From: Cerrena zonata
Lineage: Eukaryota > Basidiomycota > Agaricomycetes > Polyporales > Cerrenaceae
Direction of reading: 5' to 3'
Assembly (NCBI GenBank): GCA_038087015.1
Contig: JASBNA010000009.1
Location: forward strand, 682,001-746,000
DNA: 64,000 nucleotides
Below the pieces are notes generated by a model that ran no database searches, was not told where the DNA came from, and saw only the letters and a program-made list of their open reading frames with translations. The translations under genes were made by a program, and so were the position numbers. Below are positions 36,612 through 48,510 of this stretch, in pieces (positions within the stretch are counted from its first letter, which is position 1; every line of letters begins with the position of its first letter).

Positions 36612-36881
36612 GGAGTTTAGATCCAGGAAACCGAATCACCCTCTCCGTCTTCCACGTCGATCAAACAGTACGACTTACATACTTACACCGAGGCAGTTCC
36701 TGTCCCAATCCGTGGTAGTTAAGAGTCGTGTGCAGGAATGTTGTTGCTAATCCTAGCGTTTTACCAAACTTTCCCCGGAAAGGACTGTGATACTCCGCTT
36801 GTAGAGGTGTGTTTGTACGACGCCGCCGCCGTCTTGATTGAGCCACCCTATCAGTTTTCTCGATTCCTCATGTCTAAGTAA
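36612..36881 (+). CDS. Unrecognised gene, 3' exons
   Basis: Two plus-strand exons can be joined. The first follows an acceptor (GTTTAG) and reads QETESPSPSSTSIKQYDLHT and YTEAVPVPIR. A 43-nt GT-AG intron follows. The second gives AFYQTFPGKDCDTPLVEVCL and YDAAAVLIEPPYQFSRFLMS before K and TAA at 36879-36881. A start exon probably lies near 36457 (MPPDPSKRSERQLDF), but the first splice junction does not settle cleanly. No family is recognised. Confidence 0.4.
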
Positions 36882-36922
36882 AACAGTGCCTAAACCTAGA
36901 ATAACGGCGTTGTCTTGCGTAA

Positions 36923-38179
36923 TCAGGCCAAGCTAAGAACTCCGGTTATGAATAGCACACTTGTCAACCCTGTAAGATGCCGGGCGATAATGGCGCTGTA
37001 TAACTGCAGGTTTGAATAGGTAAAAGTTTACATTGTAAAGCTGCTTGATCAAGTTCGCCTGCGACTACCCATCTGGGCTGTTCCGTGAGGACACTTACTG
37101 GGTCATGGGTTGTATCGTGAACTTCTATCATCCAGAGGCCATGCTTTCCCAAGTAATTATTTCCCTGGAAGGTGGCTTAAGCGGTACCGTGGATGAAAGT
37201 GTAAAAGAGTGCTCTCTCACGAAGGGCTTGGTTGTTGCTAAGTACAGCGTCTGCATTGAAGCGTGTAGCAAGTTCTTCAGCCTCGGGGTACGGGAGTAGT
37301 AAGAGTGTACAGAAGGAGAGTTTATAGAACCTCTGTAAAGCAGCACTTACCAAATAGGCGACGTCAGGTGTCCAGGTATGCCGTGAATTATGGTTAGCAC
37401 GGGCGGAGCACCTCTACTTCATCCTGTCTCACAAGTGCATGCTCACTATCCACTTCACAGCACCATAATGACTCCTGGGGTCAAAGCTGCAGAATGAGTG
37501 GCTGAATTCGAAGACACCACTTTGAATTGTAAGATGTATTGACTTACTCCACTTAAATCTTGACATTTAGATGAGACGTAGGCCCGATAACCGACTAGAG
37601 GGGTCATAGGACGTTGGCTCATTCCCGATGGAGTGATCCTGGGATCGCGGAGAATAAGTATACGCCCCTTTTGCTTCCCCGATTGATATTGTCCGTGATA
37701 GCTTTCGAGTGAACGGAAACTGGTAGAAGACGGAGTTGATCAGGAGCATGAATGAAACAAGAAGCCGAGCGTGTTGCTGTAGAAGGTGCTATCATCTGAG
37801 GATGAGAGATTGACAATTACAGAAACCGCACATCATGTGGATTGTCCTGGTGGCCGTAGATGAGCGTAAAAGCCGCTGCATTCTGTGACTTGGGTTTGTG
37901 AAATGGCGTGAGTAGACGAGTGTTTGCTGCGAGAACTTTCCTTACACGATGCGGAGATGAAGATGATCACACGCATAAGGGACATGGTGTGGCGGGAACA
38001 CACAAACCCGCTGCGGATGCTTTTTGGTCAAGGTTCGCATAAATTCGAGCGTCGTTGTCCTGTTCAGGACCTGACAATATAAACATCCGATGTTTTAGTT
38101 CTTCCAAGGTCTTGGTCCACTTACCTCGACTTCTAAGATAGATTCTATGGTTCGCGGGAACCCGCATGACGACGTCCAT
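36923..38179 (-). CDS. Unrecognised multi-exon gene, possibly degraded
   Basis: Coding-like segments follow each other on the minus strand with plausible GT-AG introns. In order they read MDVVMRVPANHRIYLRSR; PEQDNDARIYANLDQKASAA; SQNAAAFTLIYGHQDNPHD; DDSTFYSNTLGF; FRSLESYHGQYQSGKQKGRI; LILRDPRITPSGMSQRPMTP; LVGYRAYVSSKCQDLSG; FDPRSHYGAVKWI; and EAEELATRFNADAVLSNNQA. The frame then meets TAA after YTFIHGTA (near 37,180), yet further coding-like sequence continues (NYLGKHGLWMIEVHDTTHDP, then LTSVLFITGVLSLA to TGA at 36923). Either the gene ends at the first stop, or this copy carries a premature stop. No family is recognised. Confidence 0.42.
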
Positions 38180-38749
38180 GCTCAGAAGTGCTCATCTTTT
38201 TGAACTCGAATCATGAATCAGGGCGGAATGCTGCGTCACCGGCGGATGTGCCTTGGCAGACGTCAACATACGCACGCAAGAGCAATATACCGGGATCAGA
38301 CATGAGGCCATAGCAGATGGGACGATAAGTGCTAGGTCAAGTGGTACAATGTTAGCACTTTTTGGAGATTTCTCGTGTTATGGAAAGCGGTGAGATACTC
38401 GGATGGGAGATTACAGAAGATTACAGGACTAATCATGTTGTAATCAGTAAGCCGAGGTTCGGAGAAAATGACCGAGGCAACCGAGACAAACATTATTGAT
38501 ATGTGAAATGAAAAGAGCCATAGTTAGACCATGTCCAATTCTGAGATGTTGGAGGAACGAGTACAAGTTGACGTCAACATTCAAGTTCAAGCTGAGGATG
38601 TCCTGAGAATTAAACTGGCGCTTTATCAATGGGCGCCTTTCCTCATTGGGAATTTTTCGTCTTCACTGTGGCCATCCGAGTTTAACGACGAGCTCATCGT
38701 CCAACACATTGACAAACTCGCCTCTAGTGGTGGATGAGGTGCAGATAAA
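38180..38749. other. Divergent intergenic region, no gene seen
   Basis: Between the unrecognised minus-strand gene and POL5, so it should carry both promoters. A 68-codon plus frame at 38531 and short minus frames are present without resemblance. Confidence 0.4.
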
Positions 38750-41700
38750 ATGTCTACCACCCTTGAACTCTTCTGGAATCTATCTTCCAACAACAAAAAG
38801 GAGCGACTTGATGCTTCAGCCAAGTTGATCGGTGCCCTAGAACGTTTTCAAGCCGAATTTGTCCCCAAAGACTCTGTGGAAACTTCAGAAGATGACGAGG
38901 GGTACCAGGAGGGGGAAGAGAAAAAGGGGGACGGCTTGGACGCACTGAATGCTCAAGATGTTTCATATTCTATAAGACGTCTTGTACGAGGCCTTGCATC
39001 TCCTCGCGAAAGTAGTAGACTTGGTTTTGCAGTTGCTTTAACGGAAGTACGTATTGCTTATCCCTATTTCTAGTACGGAAAACTCATTTATACACAATAT
39101 CTTAGCTTCTATCGAGACTCGATACTATAACATGCTCTCAAGTCGTTGCCTTGATTCTGGATTCGTCCAAGACCCAAGGCTCAATGACTGGCCAAGAGGA
39201 GCGCGATGTCCTTTTTGCCCGTCTATTTGGTCTTACTGCTGTGATTCAATCTGGGCTTCTCGTTCGCACTACTGCGCTTTCTTCGTCTGCATCTTCAGCA
39301 ACAGAAGTGTCGAATCTTGCTAGTTTTCTGGAAGTCAATACTGAGCTTCTTGCCCTCGGGGAGAAGCGTTCCTGGTTGCGCGAAAGTGCATGGTGGACTA
39401 TTGGACTTGCCATTGATGCTCTCGGTGCTTCAACTGTGCCATGGAAGGATGACACTTTCACAGCCCTGTTGGAACAGGTCTATACAGAAAATAAAGTTTG
39501 GACTCCCGAAAAAGTCGCACTGACTCTCAAACTGCAAAAACTCCGTCCGGACGCTGACTGGCGGAAACTACTTTCTCCCCCGTTCAAACACCCTGAACTT
39601 GTGCACACCGGGAATTACACCGTGCTTTCTCGGATTCTTAAGGTTTGGACTGACTCAATGTGCGGCTAAAATTAGTTTTATTGATCGGTTTGAATGACAG
39701 GAGGTCAGTGTTGACGAAGACGAGGATGCGGATGTGAAATCTAAAACGGCTTCGTGGAAACCTCAAGTTCATTATGTCTGGGATGTTTTGTTATCGGAGG
39801 TGTTAGCGGATTCCTCAAAGGGCTCATTCCCAGAGCTATTCCGAATTCTAGTTGACGGTGAGATCCCACAACGTGACCACCTCGTATACGAACCCACATG
39901 CTAATACATCCATAACTTTCATTCTAATCCTCTAGAATCATTATTCTCGTCTACAGCTTCCCCCCAACGAAAGTATTGGGGATTCCAGATCTTCCAAAAA
40001 GCATTATCCCGTATATCCGCCTCAGACCTACCCATGGTGTTTACGAAGAATTTCATGCGTTCTTGGATCAACCACCTTTCTAATAGCGACCGATACCTAC
40101 ACAAGATCGCTAAGCAAGTGGTATGTGGCTCTATAGTTAATCTGTCAAGAACATGGAATGGTCAGCTGAAGGCGGGATTTGTGTCCGCAGGCCAACGATA
40201 TCCAAAACCTTGTCAAGAAGGACCCTACCCTTGGTTTTGCCTTATTACTCCAGCTTACAGGCGTCCATGGGAGCCATCAGTTTGACAAATTGACCAGGAC
40301 AAAGACTGTTGAGAGTATTCTGACATCAATGGATAACGAAGGCATCCAGCGCTATATCAAGCACCTCCTTGGGCAGGTGAACGACGGCCACGGAAGCGAA
40401 ATGTGATTACTCCATTCAATTTTCAGCTGGCTTCGCATGCCAGATAGTGAATAACCTTACTGAATAAGATATTTAGGAGCGACGTACAGGCGATCAACGC
40501 TCGACGCACATGGGTAATTGACCAGCTCGCCGCTCTCATTCGGAATGGCGCTATTCCGAAGGATGACGCGTGGGTTCAGGCTGTTCTGGACTGGTTTACG
40601 GTACATGGTTTGTTTATAGTCAGAAAGCAGTCTGATAAGTCCGAGTTTCTCGCGGTACGTTTTTATTTCAGTATGAACGAGTACGTCTGGGATGCTGAGC
40701 GACTGGCCATTAGCTGCATTCCATCCCTACACCCACCTTCTCAGACGAGCTACACAAACTGTGTAGAGAACGGTTACTCAGCTGCTTGGGAGACCTTACG
40801 AATCTTACGACTGTGGTGAAGAATGGTGCGTCATCGTAGCTCGCTTCCGTGAAACCATACCGGAAACTCACGTACATGACGTCTGTCTTCATTGCGTGTA
40901 GACGATGTAGCTATCAAAGTTTCTGCGGCTGCGTCTGATGGGCAGTTCTGGGTCTCGAAGGTTCTAAATACCATCGACCGTTTGGAGAAGGATTCGAAGT
41001 ATGCCACTCGTCTCACCGAAACGAACCCAGAATTTCAACAAAAGACCCGGGAACTCACATCCCGCTTAGGCAAGGTACGTGTGATGTCATTTCATACTTC
41101 GGTTCTCTGGGATCTGCAGTACTTAACAAGTAATCATTGTCCACTCTAAGATAACGGGAGATCAACATGAGGCCGCGAAAGGTGCCTCGTTGCTTGTTGA
41201 GGCCACACTATTGCATCAGTTGTGTGCTAACGAGGATGGGGATTCCGATGAAAATGCTCTTCAGGTACGTATCAATCACTATATTTTTGCGATCCCCTTT
41301 TGTCACCGTTCTTATCGTATGGTTCCCTAGAATTGCGTCGACGGTGCATCACGGATGTTCCCACTGGAGGCTAAGAAGACGAAGAAATCCCGAAAGCCTG
41401 TGAGCGCCACTGAGACCACTGAGGAAACAGATGCGCCTGAACCCATTGATGTCTTGGTGGATACTATCCTGGGTTTCTTGGAGAAAGGTACAACCTATAT
41501 GCGTGCTGTAGCCAATCATGTCTTTTCAATCTTATCTGGCTCTGCGAAGGAGAGCACCATTGATCTTATCGTTGCGGTACGTCATACTTCTCTCAGAATA
41601 TTCGATCCTCAACAGAGTTATGTACTGAACTGATATGGGCTTTGTTACATCCAGCAATTGGCACGCAAGGATCCTTCGGAGCTCCTTGAGGATGATGACG

Positions 41701-43126
41701 CAGATGAAGAAATGGAAGGCGGTCCGGACGGCGACGAAGACGAGGAGGATAGCAACAACGACTCTGAATCAGCGGAAGACGAGGAAGAAGAGGAAGATAT
41801 GGAGGATGATCCTGAACTGCGCCGTAAAATCGAGGAGGCGCTCCGTGTCAACGGCGTGGAACCTGCCACCGGTGACTCTGAAGACGAATCCGACGAAGAG
41901 CTCATGGATGACGAGCAAATGATGGCTATCGACGAGCAACTTGCAGCCGTTTTCAAGGCGCGTTCAGACGAGAAACGTCAGAATAAAGGTGCATACGTCT
42001 ATCATCTTTAGGTTACCCATTTGTTTACCAATGTCCCTTTTCAGGTACTGGTGGCGCACAGAGAGAAGCCGTCCACTACAAGAATCGTGTTCTGGACCTC
42101 GTCGACATCTTCCTAAAGAAACAACCTACGAGCTCACACGTCATCCAGTTGATCTTGCCTCTCACAGAGCTTATCGTCGATACAAGTTCGGATGAAAAAC
42201 AGCTTGCGGATAAAGCTACCGGTATTCTTCGATCGCGTATCGGAAAATCTAAGGAGATCCCCACTGGCATAGACAAGGAAGAAGCCTTGGTCATTCTGCA
42301 AGAGATTCACACCCGCGCTCGCAAGGCACCATCATCCGACGTCCTTACCACCCTCAATCAGTGTAGCTTATTTATCACCAGGCTCTTACTGCATCAAAGC
42401 GACGCTGAGCCAGAAGTCGCCAAGATTTATCAAGAATCGCTGAACGATTTCGTCACCCGTAAAGCGTCCCGACTGAATACAACCTTCCTTCAGGATTTCA
42501 TTCGCCGCTATGCCGGTGTTGCGTGGAATCTCCGCACTGAACTCATTGACGTTTGCAAACAGGCTGTGAATGGATATCGCCAAACTCAGGTTTTCCAATT
42601 GCTCCATACCTTGGTCAATCAAGTCTTCTCACTGGTAAGCGTCAATGCCTTACCTATCGTGGACGCGTATGCTCATTCTTATCAGGGTGACCATAACGAG
42701 GAGATCCTCGCTTTCATTCCCTCATTACGCGGTTCCATCAACGACGCACTTACGGAGGCCTGCAGCAAGGGGTTCCTCACCCCGCCGCAAGTCAAGGAAG
42801 TTCTGAAGTCAGCTTTAGCAACTGTCCGACAGACAAGGAAACTTCTTTCAGCTCCCGAGGATATGGCCAAAGTATGGGATCGATCAAGTTGGGAAGATCT
42901 CTCAAAGCAGTTTGCATCTTCGGAGTCACTGAAGGCTGCAAGTGGCCTCCCTAACCTTTGCAAGCAGTTAATACAGGCATTGGACCGCCCAGTCACTCAT
43001 TCCGACGACAAGGGTTTGTCTAGTGCTACAAAACGCAAAGCTGACGATTCGGATCACGACGAAGCTGATGCAGCGACCAAAAAGACAAGACGGAAAAAGG
43101 TGAAGAAAAACAAGGCATCTTCATAG
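38750..43126 (+). CDS. POL5: POL5/MYBBP1A-family nucleolar protein
   Basis: Nucleolar protein needed for rRNA production; called DNA polymerase phi but without polymerase activity in this branch. Begins MSTTLELFWNLSSNNKKERL, then YSIRRLVRGLASPRESSRLG, a family hallmark. After an intron: QVVALILDSSKTQGSMTGQE and RDVLFARLFGLTAVIQSGLL. HEAT-like helices continue through WLRESAWWTIGLAIDALGAS and FPELFRILVD. The family's acidic segment lies at about 41,690-41,990, with long Asp/Glu runs and DEELMDDEQMMAIDEQLAAV. The last exon reads TYELT-adjacent HVIQLILPLTELIVDTSSDE and ends with a basic nuclear/nucleolar signal KKTRRKKVKKNKASS and TAG. More than ten introns. Convergent with MSH3, 45 bp apart. 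Confidence 0.87.
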
Positions 43127-43171
43127 ATCAAAATTTGCTAGTTTGGAATCTCGATAGTTCGCTTGGATCTA

Positions 43172-46100
43172 CTATATGAGCATTGTTTTTAACTCCTGCA
43201 ATTTTATGGCTGCGCTCTGATCAGGTAATCCATCCAGTAGCTGAAGGCATTTCCGCAGCCTGCCAAGATGTCAATGTCAGGACATGAGTAAGATATTCGT
43301 AAACTCACTTGTTTCGATTGATACGGCTCTCCACCTGATCCTTCATAGTTGACGCTTTTTGACTTGCTGTCTCGAGGATTGACTCTGGCACACCCGCTAG
43401 ACGAGCACATTCCACGCCAAAAGAATCTACAGCCAAACCTCGCATAAGCTTGTACAAGAAGGTGACTTCTCTCGTTCCGTCTATCCTGGTGTCCTCGGCG
43501 AAGCCCATGTGTCTATTCTCAATTCGTGAGGGAAACTTCTTCTCCAAGTCAGTGGCAACTTGCGGATAGTGGGTGATGAAAAGAGTTTTGCATTCTACTG
43601 TCTGGATGAGATACTGAAGGACCGCGCTGGCGACAGCCATCTAACGATGTGATATTAACAATTTTGTAAAGGTCTGAACTGGTGACAGTCGACATACCCC
43701 ATCGAACGTGGACGTTCCGCGACCCAGTTCATCCAAGATAACAAGAGATTTCTTTGTCGCGAGCTGAAGAATTTCGCTTGTTTCTTGCATTTCGACCATG
43801 AAGGTGGAACGTCCTCTGGCTAATTCGTCCGATGCTGGGTGCAAATGGTTAATCCACGAAGAGGCTACTTTCATATGACACATACCTCCCATACGGATCA
43901 GAATCCCATCTACCATGGACATTCGCATCGAGGCAGCGGGTACGTAAGAGCCGATTTGGGCCATCTACCTCCAAAGTCATTAGCTCGAGAAGTTTGTGAG
44001 CTGATAAGAGGGACCCACGATAGCACATAATGCGACCATTCTCACAGTCGAGCTTTTACCACCCATATTGGGACCAGTAATGATCTTGCTTCTTGGTTCT
44101 TTGTCCCCCATTATCACCGTGTTAGGCACGAATGGCTCATCTCGAAGTGCTTCCACCATAGGATGTCTCCCATCGATAATTTCTAGAACATCTCCCTCCT
44201 CAGAGAATTTCGGTCTGACGTATCCCGGCTGAAGCGCAACAAGGGCTAGACTTAGCAAACAATCTGCTACAGCTAGCTTGTTGACTGCATCCCGAAAAAT
44301 AGCGTAGTGTTTTGATGCTATTTTCTGCAAGAATAGTTGGTAGATCCTATTTGACTCGATGGCAAGGGCTTCTTGTAACTGAGCTTTTTGGTCTACAAGT
44401 TCCCTCACCTTCGGGGTGCGCCAGCGCCGAACGATCTTGGTACTGGGAACATCAGCTTCATGTTAGTTTTGTGCAAATTATACGCTTACCTCGAAAGAAG
44501 TATCCAATCCGTAGGAATGTCCCGATTCTCATCCTTTCTCACCTCAATCACGTACTGAAAGAAATTCAGTCAATGCCAATAATGGTTGGTGTGGGTTACC
44601 ACATACTTCTTCCATCATCCAACTTGTGTATCGTAACGCTGGTTTCTTGAGAACCTTCCTAACTACATATGATATTAGTAAGTATATCATCACACGAATA
44701 AGCAGACTTACTATTCTTCAGCTCTTCGATCAATTCCGATTCATTGACTTCGAGGTTCTACGGCAGGTCAAGAAACGTTTACGCCCAAAGAATTCGACAA
44801 ACGTACGACAGTTAGACTATCAAGATCTGGATATTTTTCTAGATCCCGCCACATCTTGTCTTTGTGACCTTCCTTTGCCATCGCTAGGTCAACATCGCTC
44901 AATAGTGCTTCCATGGGCTCTTTCAATTTAGGTAGAGCCGAAATGATGCCATTGAGAAGGGGTGATTTGAATCCAGGATTGTCTTGAGCACGGAAGGCAA
45001 CAGCAATCTTGTGAAAAGCGGGAAGGAGAGTTGCAAGCTCTTGAGGCGTACACTGTCAATCCGAAAGTTTCACGAGAGGATAATTCTTGATTAAAAAGGT
45101 CAAATACCTTTCCGTATTGGATTCGACACAAACCCCTCGCCAAATCTGGGGAATTCCTCAGTAAAGTTCGCAATGTTGTTAGTTTTGCTGAGCTCGTAGC
45201 TAGGATCTCCTCGATAGCATCCGTACGTTCCTTCAAGATACTTTTCACATCGTCAGATCATTAAAGGTAAGGAAATATTCACAACACCTACGAAGGATCT
45301 GTCAAAGGGCGTCCAACCCAATCTCTGAGCATTCTCGCACCAAATTTGGATGTGGTATGGTCTAGAATCCACATCAAGGAGCCGTTCTTCTTGAAGTCTG
45401 TCTCATTGCGATAGATCTCCCTACAAAATATAAATATTGCTCAACACTTTTCACTAAGTTATGAGAAATGGATAATACTCACAGATTCGTCAAGGTGTTA
45501 CCATTAAGCAACATGTGGGTGCGTTCAGTAAACTTTGAGAAGAAATTCGTCTCGAGGAGTGCATCTGCAACCTCGAATTTTGACAGGTATCTTACTACAT
45601 GTGCGAGTGCGATGACGACACATTTTGGAAAGTCGGAAATCGCGGCCATGAGTCTACCTACGAGTAAATTTAGAAACATCAGTGAACAATCAATGCAATA
45701 GAGCTTAATAACAACAGACCCGACTTGATGTTCTCTGATGCAGCCGCATCCTCCGATTTGTCCTTATAGAACTTTGTCAAATACGAAAATGCATCTGTAT
45801 ATGTCAGGACACCATCGTAACGTTCTGTTCTGATTTTGTGCTCCGCCGTAGAATGTCTGGAGGACACTAGTGAGATGCATGTACAGTTTGAATAAGAGGA
45901 CAATTTCAGCTTACGCAGTGAAGTAACTGAGCATCTTCTCAGTTGGTTTACTAAGTTTGTCTTCAGGAAGCAAAACCTCACTAGGTGTAGTATGCACCAT
46001 TCTTGTCTACAAATTACTTCATTACGCCCATTACTTACTGAGCTTAGAAGCGATCACCCACCTCTAGCTCAGTTCTCATATGGTTATCTTGAACGGGGGA

Positions 46101-46449
46101 AAAGTCAGCTTACTGTGTTAACAGTCAAAAAATCATAATAGAAAAACGTACCGTCAAAATGGTCCCAAACAACATCTCCTGTGCTTGGAGACACTGCGAC
46201 CATCCCAATGGACACCTTCTCGTCAACTCCCAAGCCACCACGAAGCTCTTCAACAAGGCAAACAAGAGGAGCAATGGATGTAGAATCTATATCATCTGCA
46301 GAACCAAGATGGTCTACATATGTTGCAGCGGTATACAAGTTTGTCAACTCTCGAGAAAACAGCTCATTCCGTGTGTCGCCGGCTTTCTTCAGAGCGGCAG
46401 TCTCAGTTTGGCCAACAATTCCAACCTTATATCCCTGAGAAAGTAATCT
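43172..46449 (-). pseudogene. MSH3: MSH3 mismatch-repair ATPase, C-terminal portion
   Basis: All exons downstream of the first quarter of MSH3, which with MSH2 binds insertion/deletion loops. The first visible exon starts at a TCTTAG acceptor and reads LLSQGYKVGIVGQTETAALK, then LYTAATYVDHLGSADD. Later exons give [38 protein letters not shown] and ADALLETNFFSKF (lever/clamp). The ATPase has TGPNMGGKSSTVRMVALCAI (Walker A), [15 protein letters not shown] (Walker B and signature) and LFITHYPQVATDLEKKF. The order and the NRHMGF segment mark MSH3 rather than MSH6. The end is LPDQSAAIKLQELKTMLI with TAG at 43172-43174. This part looks intact, but the exon before it, the first half of MutS domain I, is missing. 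Repeat and transposon DNA starts 35 bp upstream. Confidence 0.88.
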
Positions 46450-46569
46450 AAGATACCACAGTTAAATCCTAGGACACCACACCATTCAGTCCAAAAAGGC
46501 CGTTGTCAACGCGCGAGGAGGGGGGCCGAATCCCCAATGTGAACGGACGAGATCCGGCAGCTGCTCGAT

Positions 46570-46900
46570 ACCGAAAATCCGATGTGAGAGGGTTAGGAGA
46601 GGTATCTGGACATGGTAGAGGGATGGGGGAGATGGAGTTTCTGAGAGGGTAGGGAAGTGGAGATACATCTTCTGGGACGTTGGGATGAGGTAGGCAGAGT
46701 GGTAGGAGGAGATGGGGCATCTGGAGGTGTAATAGGGGTATGTACGAGATGGGTGTCTGGTGGGGTAGGAGAGGGGAATAGGGATGGGCGAGATGGGGTG
46801 TCTGGACAGATGGGATGGGTGAGATAGGGTATCTGGTGATAGTGGGAGTGTGTTGGTGATGGGTGGGATGGGTATCTGGAGGTGGGGGAAGGCTGTTGGG
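46570..46900. repeat. Degenerate G-rich tandem tract, left arm
   Basis: Loose repeats of about 20-40 bp built on GAGATGGGGTGTCTGG and GGTATCTGG. The mirror copy (about 49741-50071) is correspondingly C-rich, with CACCAGACACCCATCTC units. It keeps a 207-codon frame open in both arms. That frame is Pro/Ser/Thr-rich and shows no protein family, so it is attributed to composition. Confidence 0.7.
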
Positions 46901-47229
46901 GGGAAAATTTGAAAAATGAGGGTTGGTATATACAATCTATATGGGTGTCTGGTGGTGGTATAGGAGGGTAGTTTGGAGGGTGAAATATATTTTTTCATAA
47001 CATACCTTCTAAATGCAGAATCTATTGATTCTGAGTCAGAAATAGCTAGTTTACAATGAGGGGTGAGGAGGAGAAGGTTGGCTACCTTGTGCTGGAGCAT
47101 GAAAATCAATATGTTTGATGCTTATATGATCTGTACTAGTATATTAGAGACCAGGGACAGGTGTTAAACAGAGCACCAAGCTGGATTTCGAAAGTCGTCG
47201 TGACTTTGCATCGCAACTTGACACATTTT

Positions 47230-47545
47230 CGTGACTTGCTCATTTGCCTATTTTCATGAGTGTGCATATTTTCGTGAGTGTGCATATTTTCGTGAGTGTG
47301 CATATTTTCGTGAGTGTGCATATTTTTGTGACTTGCACATTTGCATATTTTCGTGAGTGTGCACATTTTCGTGACTTGCTCATTTGCCCATTTTCGTGAG
47401 TTTGCATATTTTCATGAGTGTGCATATTTTCGTCAGTGTGCATATTTTCGTCAGTATGCATATTTTCATCAGTGTGCATATTTTCGTCAGTGTGCATATT
47501 TTCGTGAGTATAAACATTTTCGTGAGTGTGCATATGTGCATATGT
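47230..47545. repeat. 18-bp minisatellite, left arm
   Basis: About 17 imperfect copies of CATATTTTCGTGAGTGTG, with variant forms such as CGTCAGTGTG and the interruption GACTTGCTCATTTGC. Because the unit is 18 bp, every frame shows a six-residue repeat (HTHENM on the minus strand), which produces long spurious open frames. Confidence 0.88.
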
Positions 47546-47639
47546 GCATGACCTGCACATATTCTTGCCACACTTACATGCAATAATATAAATCCACATT
47601 GCTATACCGATTGTGTCTAAAACAGAGGTATTTCCCTTG

Positions 47640-47997
47640 TTTTCGCGACATTTTCACTATAGTCAATGTCACGATCGCGAGTGTGCATGTGGGCGATGCT
47701 TCCCTCTCTACTGAGCAAGATGCAAGTTACCTCATCTTCATCGCTTGAGAACTGGTGAAGTTATCCTCATTTCATTCAAGTTATCTTACAACTTAGACAG
47801 ACTGGGTAAGTATTGTCGTTTTCGCGACATTTTCACTATGATCAATGTCGCGATCGCGAGTGTGCATGTGGGCGATGCTGCCCTTGCCACTGATTGAGAT
47901 GCAAGTTACCCTGTATTGATTGATTAAGAACTGACAAAGCTACACTTATATCTTTGTCTTATAATCCAGACAGACACCTCTCTTCCGATTTATGATT
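47640..47997. repeat. Tandem duplication, unit about 179 bp, left arm
   Basis: Two diverged copies start at 47641 and 47820. Each opens TTTCGCGACATTTTCACTAT, continues with a CGATCGCGAGTGTGCATGTG block and later has GATGCAAGTTACC. The unit carries a short palindrome (CGCGATCGCG). The mirror copy lies at about 48644-49001. Confidence 0.8.
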
Positions 47998-48130
47998 TTG
48001 CAACTGTTAAGGTCTGGACAGTCACGAAACCGCCTGTGTCACATAGTGGAGACATACTAGAGCATCTTGTAGTGCTCCAATGTCATCCATGTACTAAACG
48101 GAAAGTGTAATATACCTCTCTGACTGGCAT

Positions 48131-48510
48131 ACCATAGCTTAACTCAGGTAAATACTATTGTTTTTATATTGCTCTCATTGTAGGCATCGTTTCAATTGTA
48201 ACTGTCTATGTAGCCGATGGTTAGGGATTAAGAAAACATAATGCAAGCTACATTACACAAATCGCCTTAGAATTGACAGAGATATGAACTATTCAATGTG
48301 ATATCTCCTGGTTAGATCCTCTTTATTTCATTTTGTAACAAATTGTCTTACTAGGAGATCTGACTTCTAGTCAAATCCATATCTCATGACTCTGAGTACA
48401 AATCTACTATATCATGTAGTGGTATAACTCAACTATGAGCACTTTTGTTTGAAATGAAATATTTTACAGTATAAATTGCTGTATGATCTATCATCCTTGC
48501 AAGAGGTATA
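48131..48510. other. 380-bp loop between the inverted arms
   Basis: Unique A/T-rich spacer at the centre of the hairpin. It has no reading frame of note. A weak internal inverted repeat is visible (GATATCTCC near 48300 against GGAGATC near 48353). Nothing else is recognised. Confidence 0.7.

Larger units (their letters stand above)
46485..48130 (+). repeat. Left arm of 1.65-kb inverted repeat
   Basis: Reverse complement of 48511-50156. Paired positions sum to 96,641 throughout, and every segment compared by eye agreed, including single-base variants inside the arm's own tandem repeats. The outer edge is sharp: TTCAGTCC pairs with GGACTGAA, and the next base inward to MSH3 no longer pairs. 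Contains a G-rich degenerate tandem tract, an 18-bp minisatellite and a duplicated unit of about 179 bp. Long open frames in it are by-products of the repeats. Confidence 0.9.

Noticed and set aside
41645..41956. Serine-rich minus-strand frame
   Set aside because: Antisense of the Asp/Glu-rich segment of POL5.
46486..47109. 207-residue open frame on the minus strand, with an identical mirror frame at 49532-50155
   Set aside because: Kept open by degenerate C/T-rich tandem repeats. It has no domain, its composition is that of the repeat, and it exists twice only because the arms are inverted copies.
47223..47545. Possible CRISPR array
   Set aside because: The repeats are contiguous, only 18 bp and imperfect, without unique spacers, and lie in a fungal nuclear genome.
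47240..47599. 119-residue frame of HTHENM-type repeats and its mirror at 49042-49401
   Set aside because: Pure product of an 18-bp minisatellite; all frames give a six-residue repeat.
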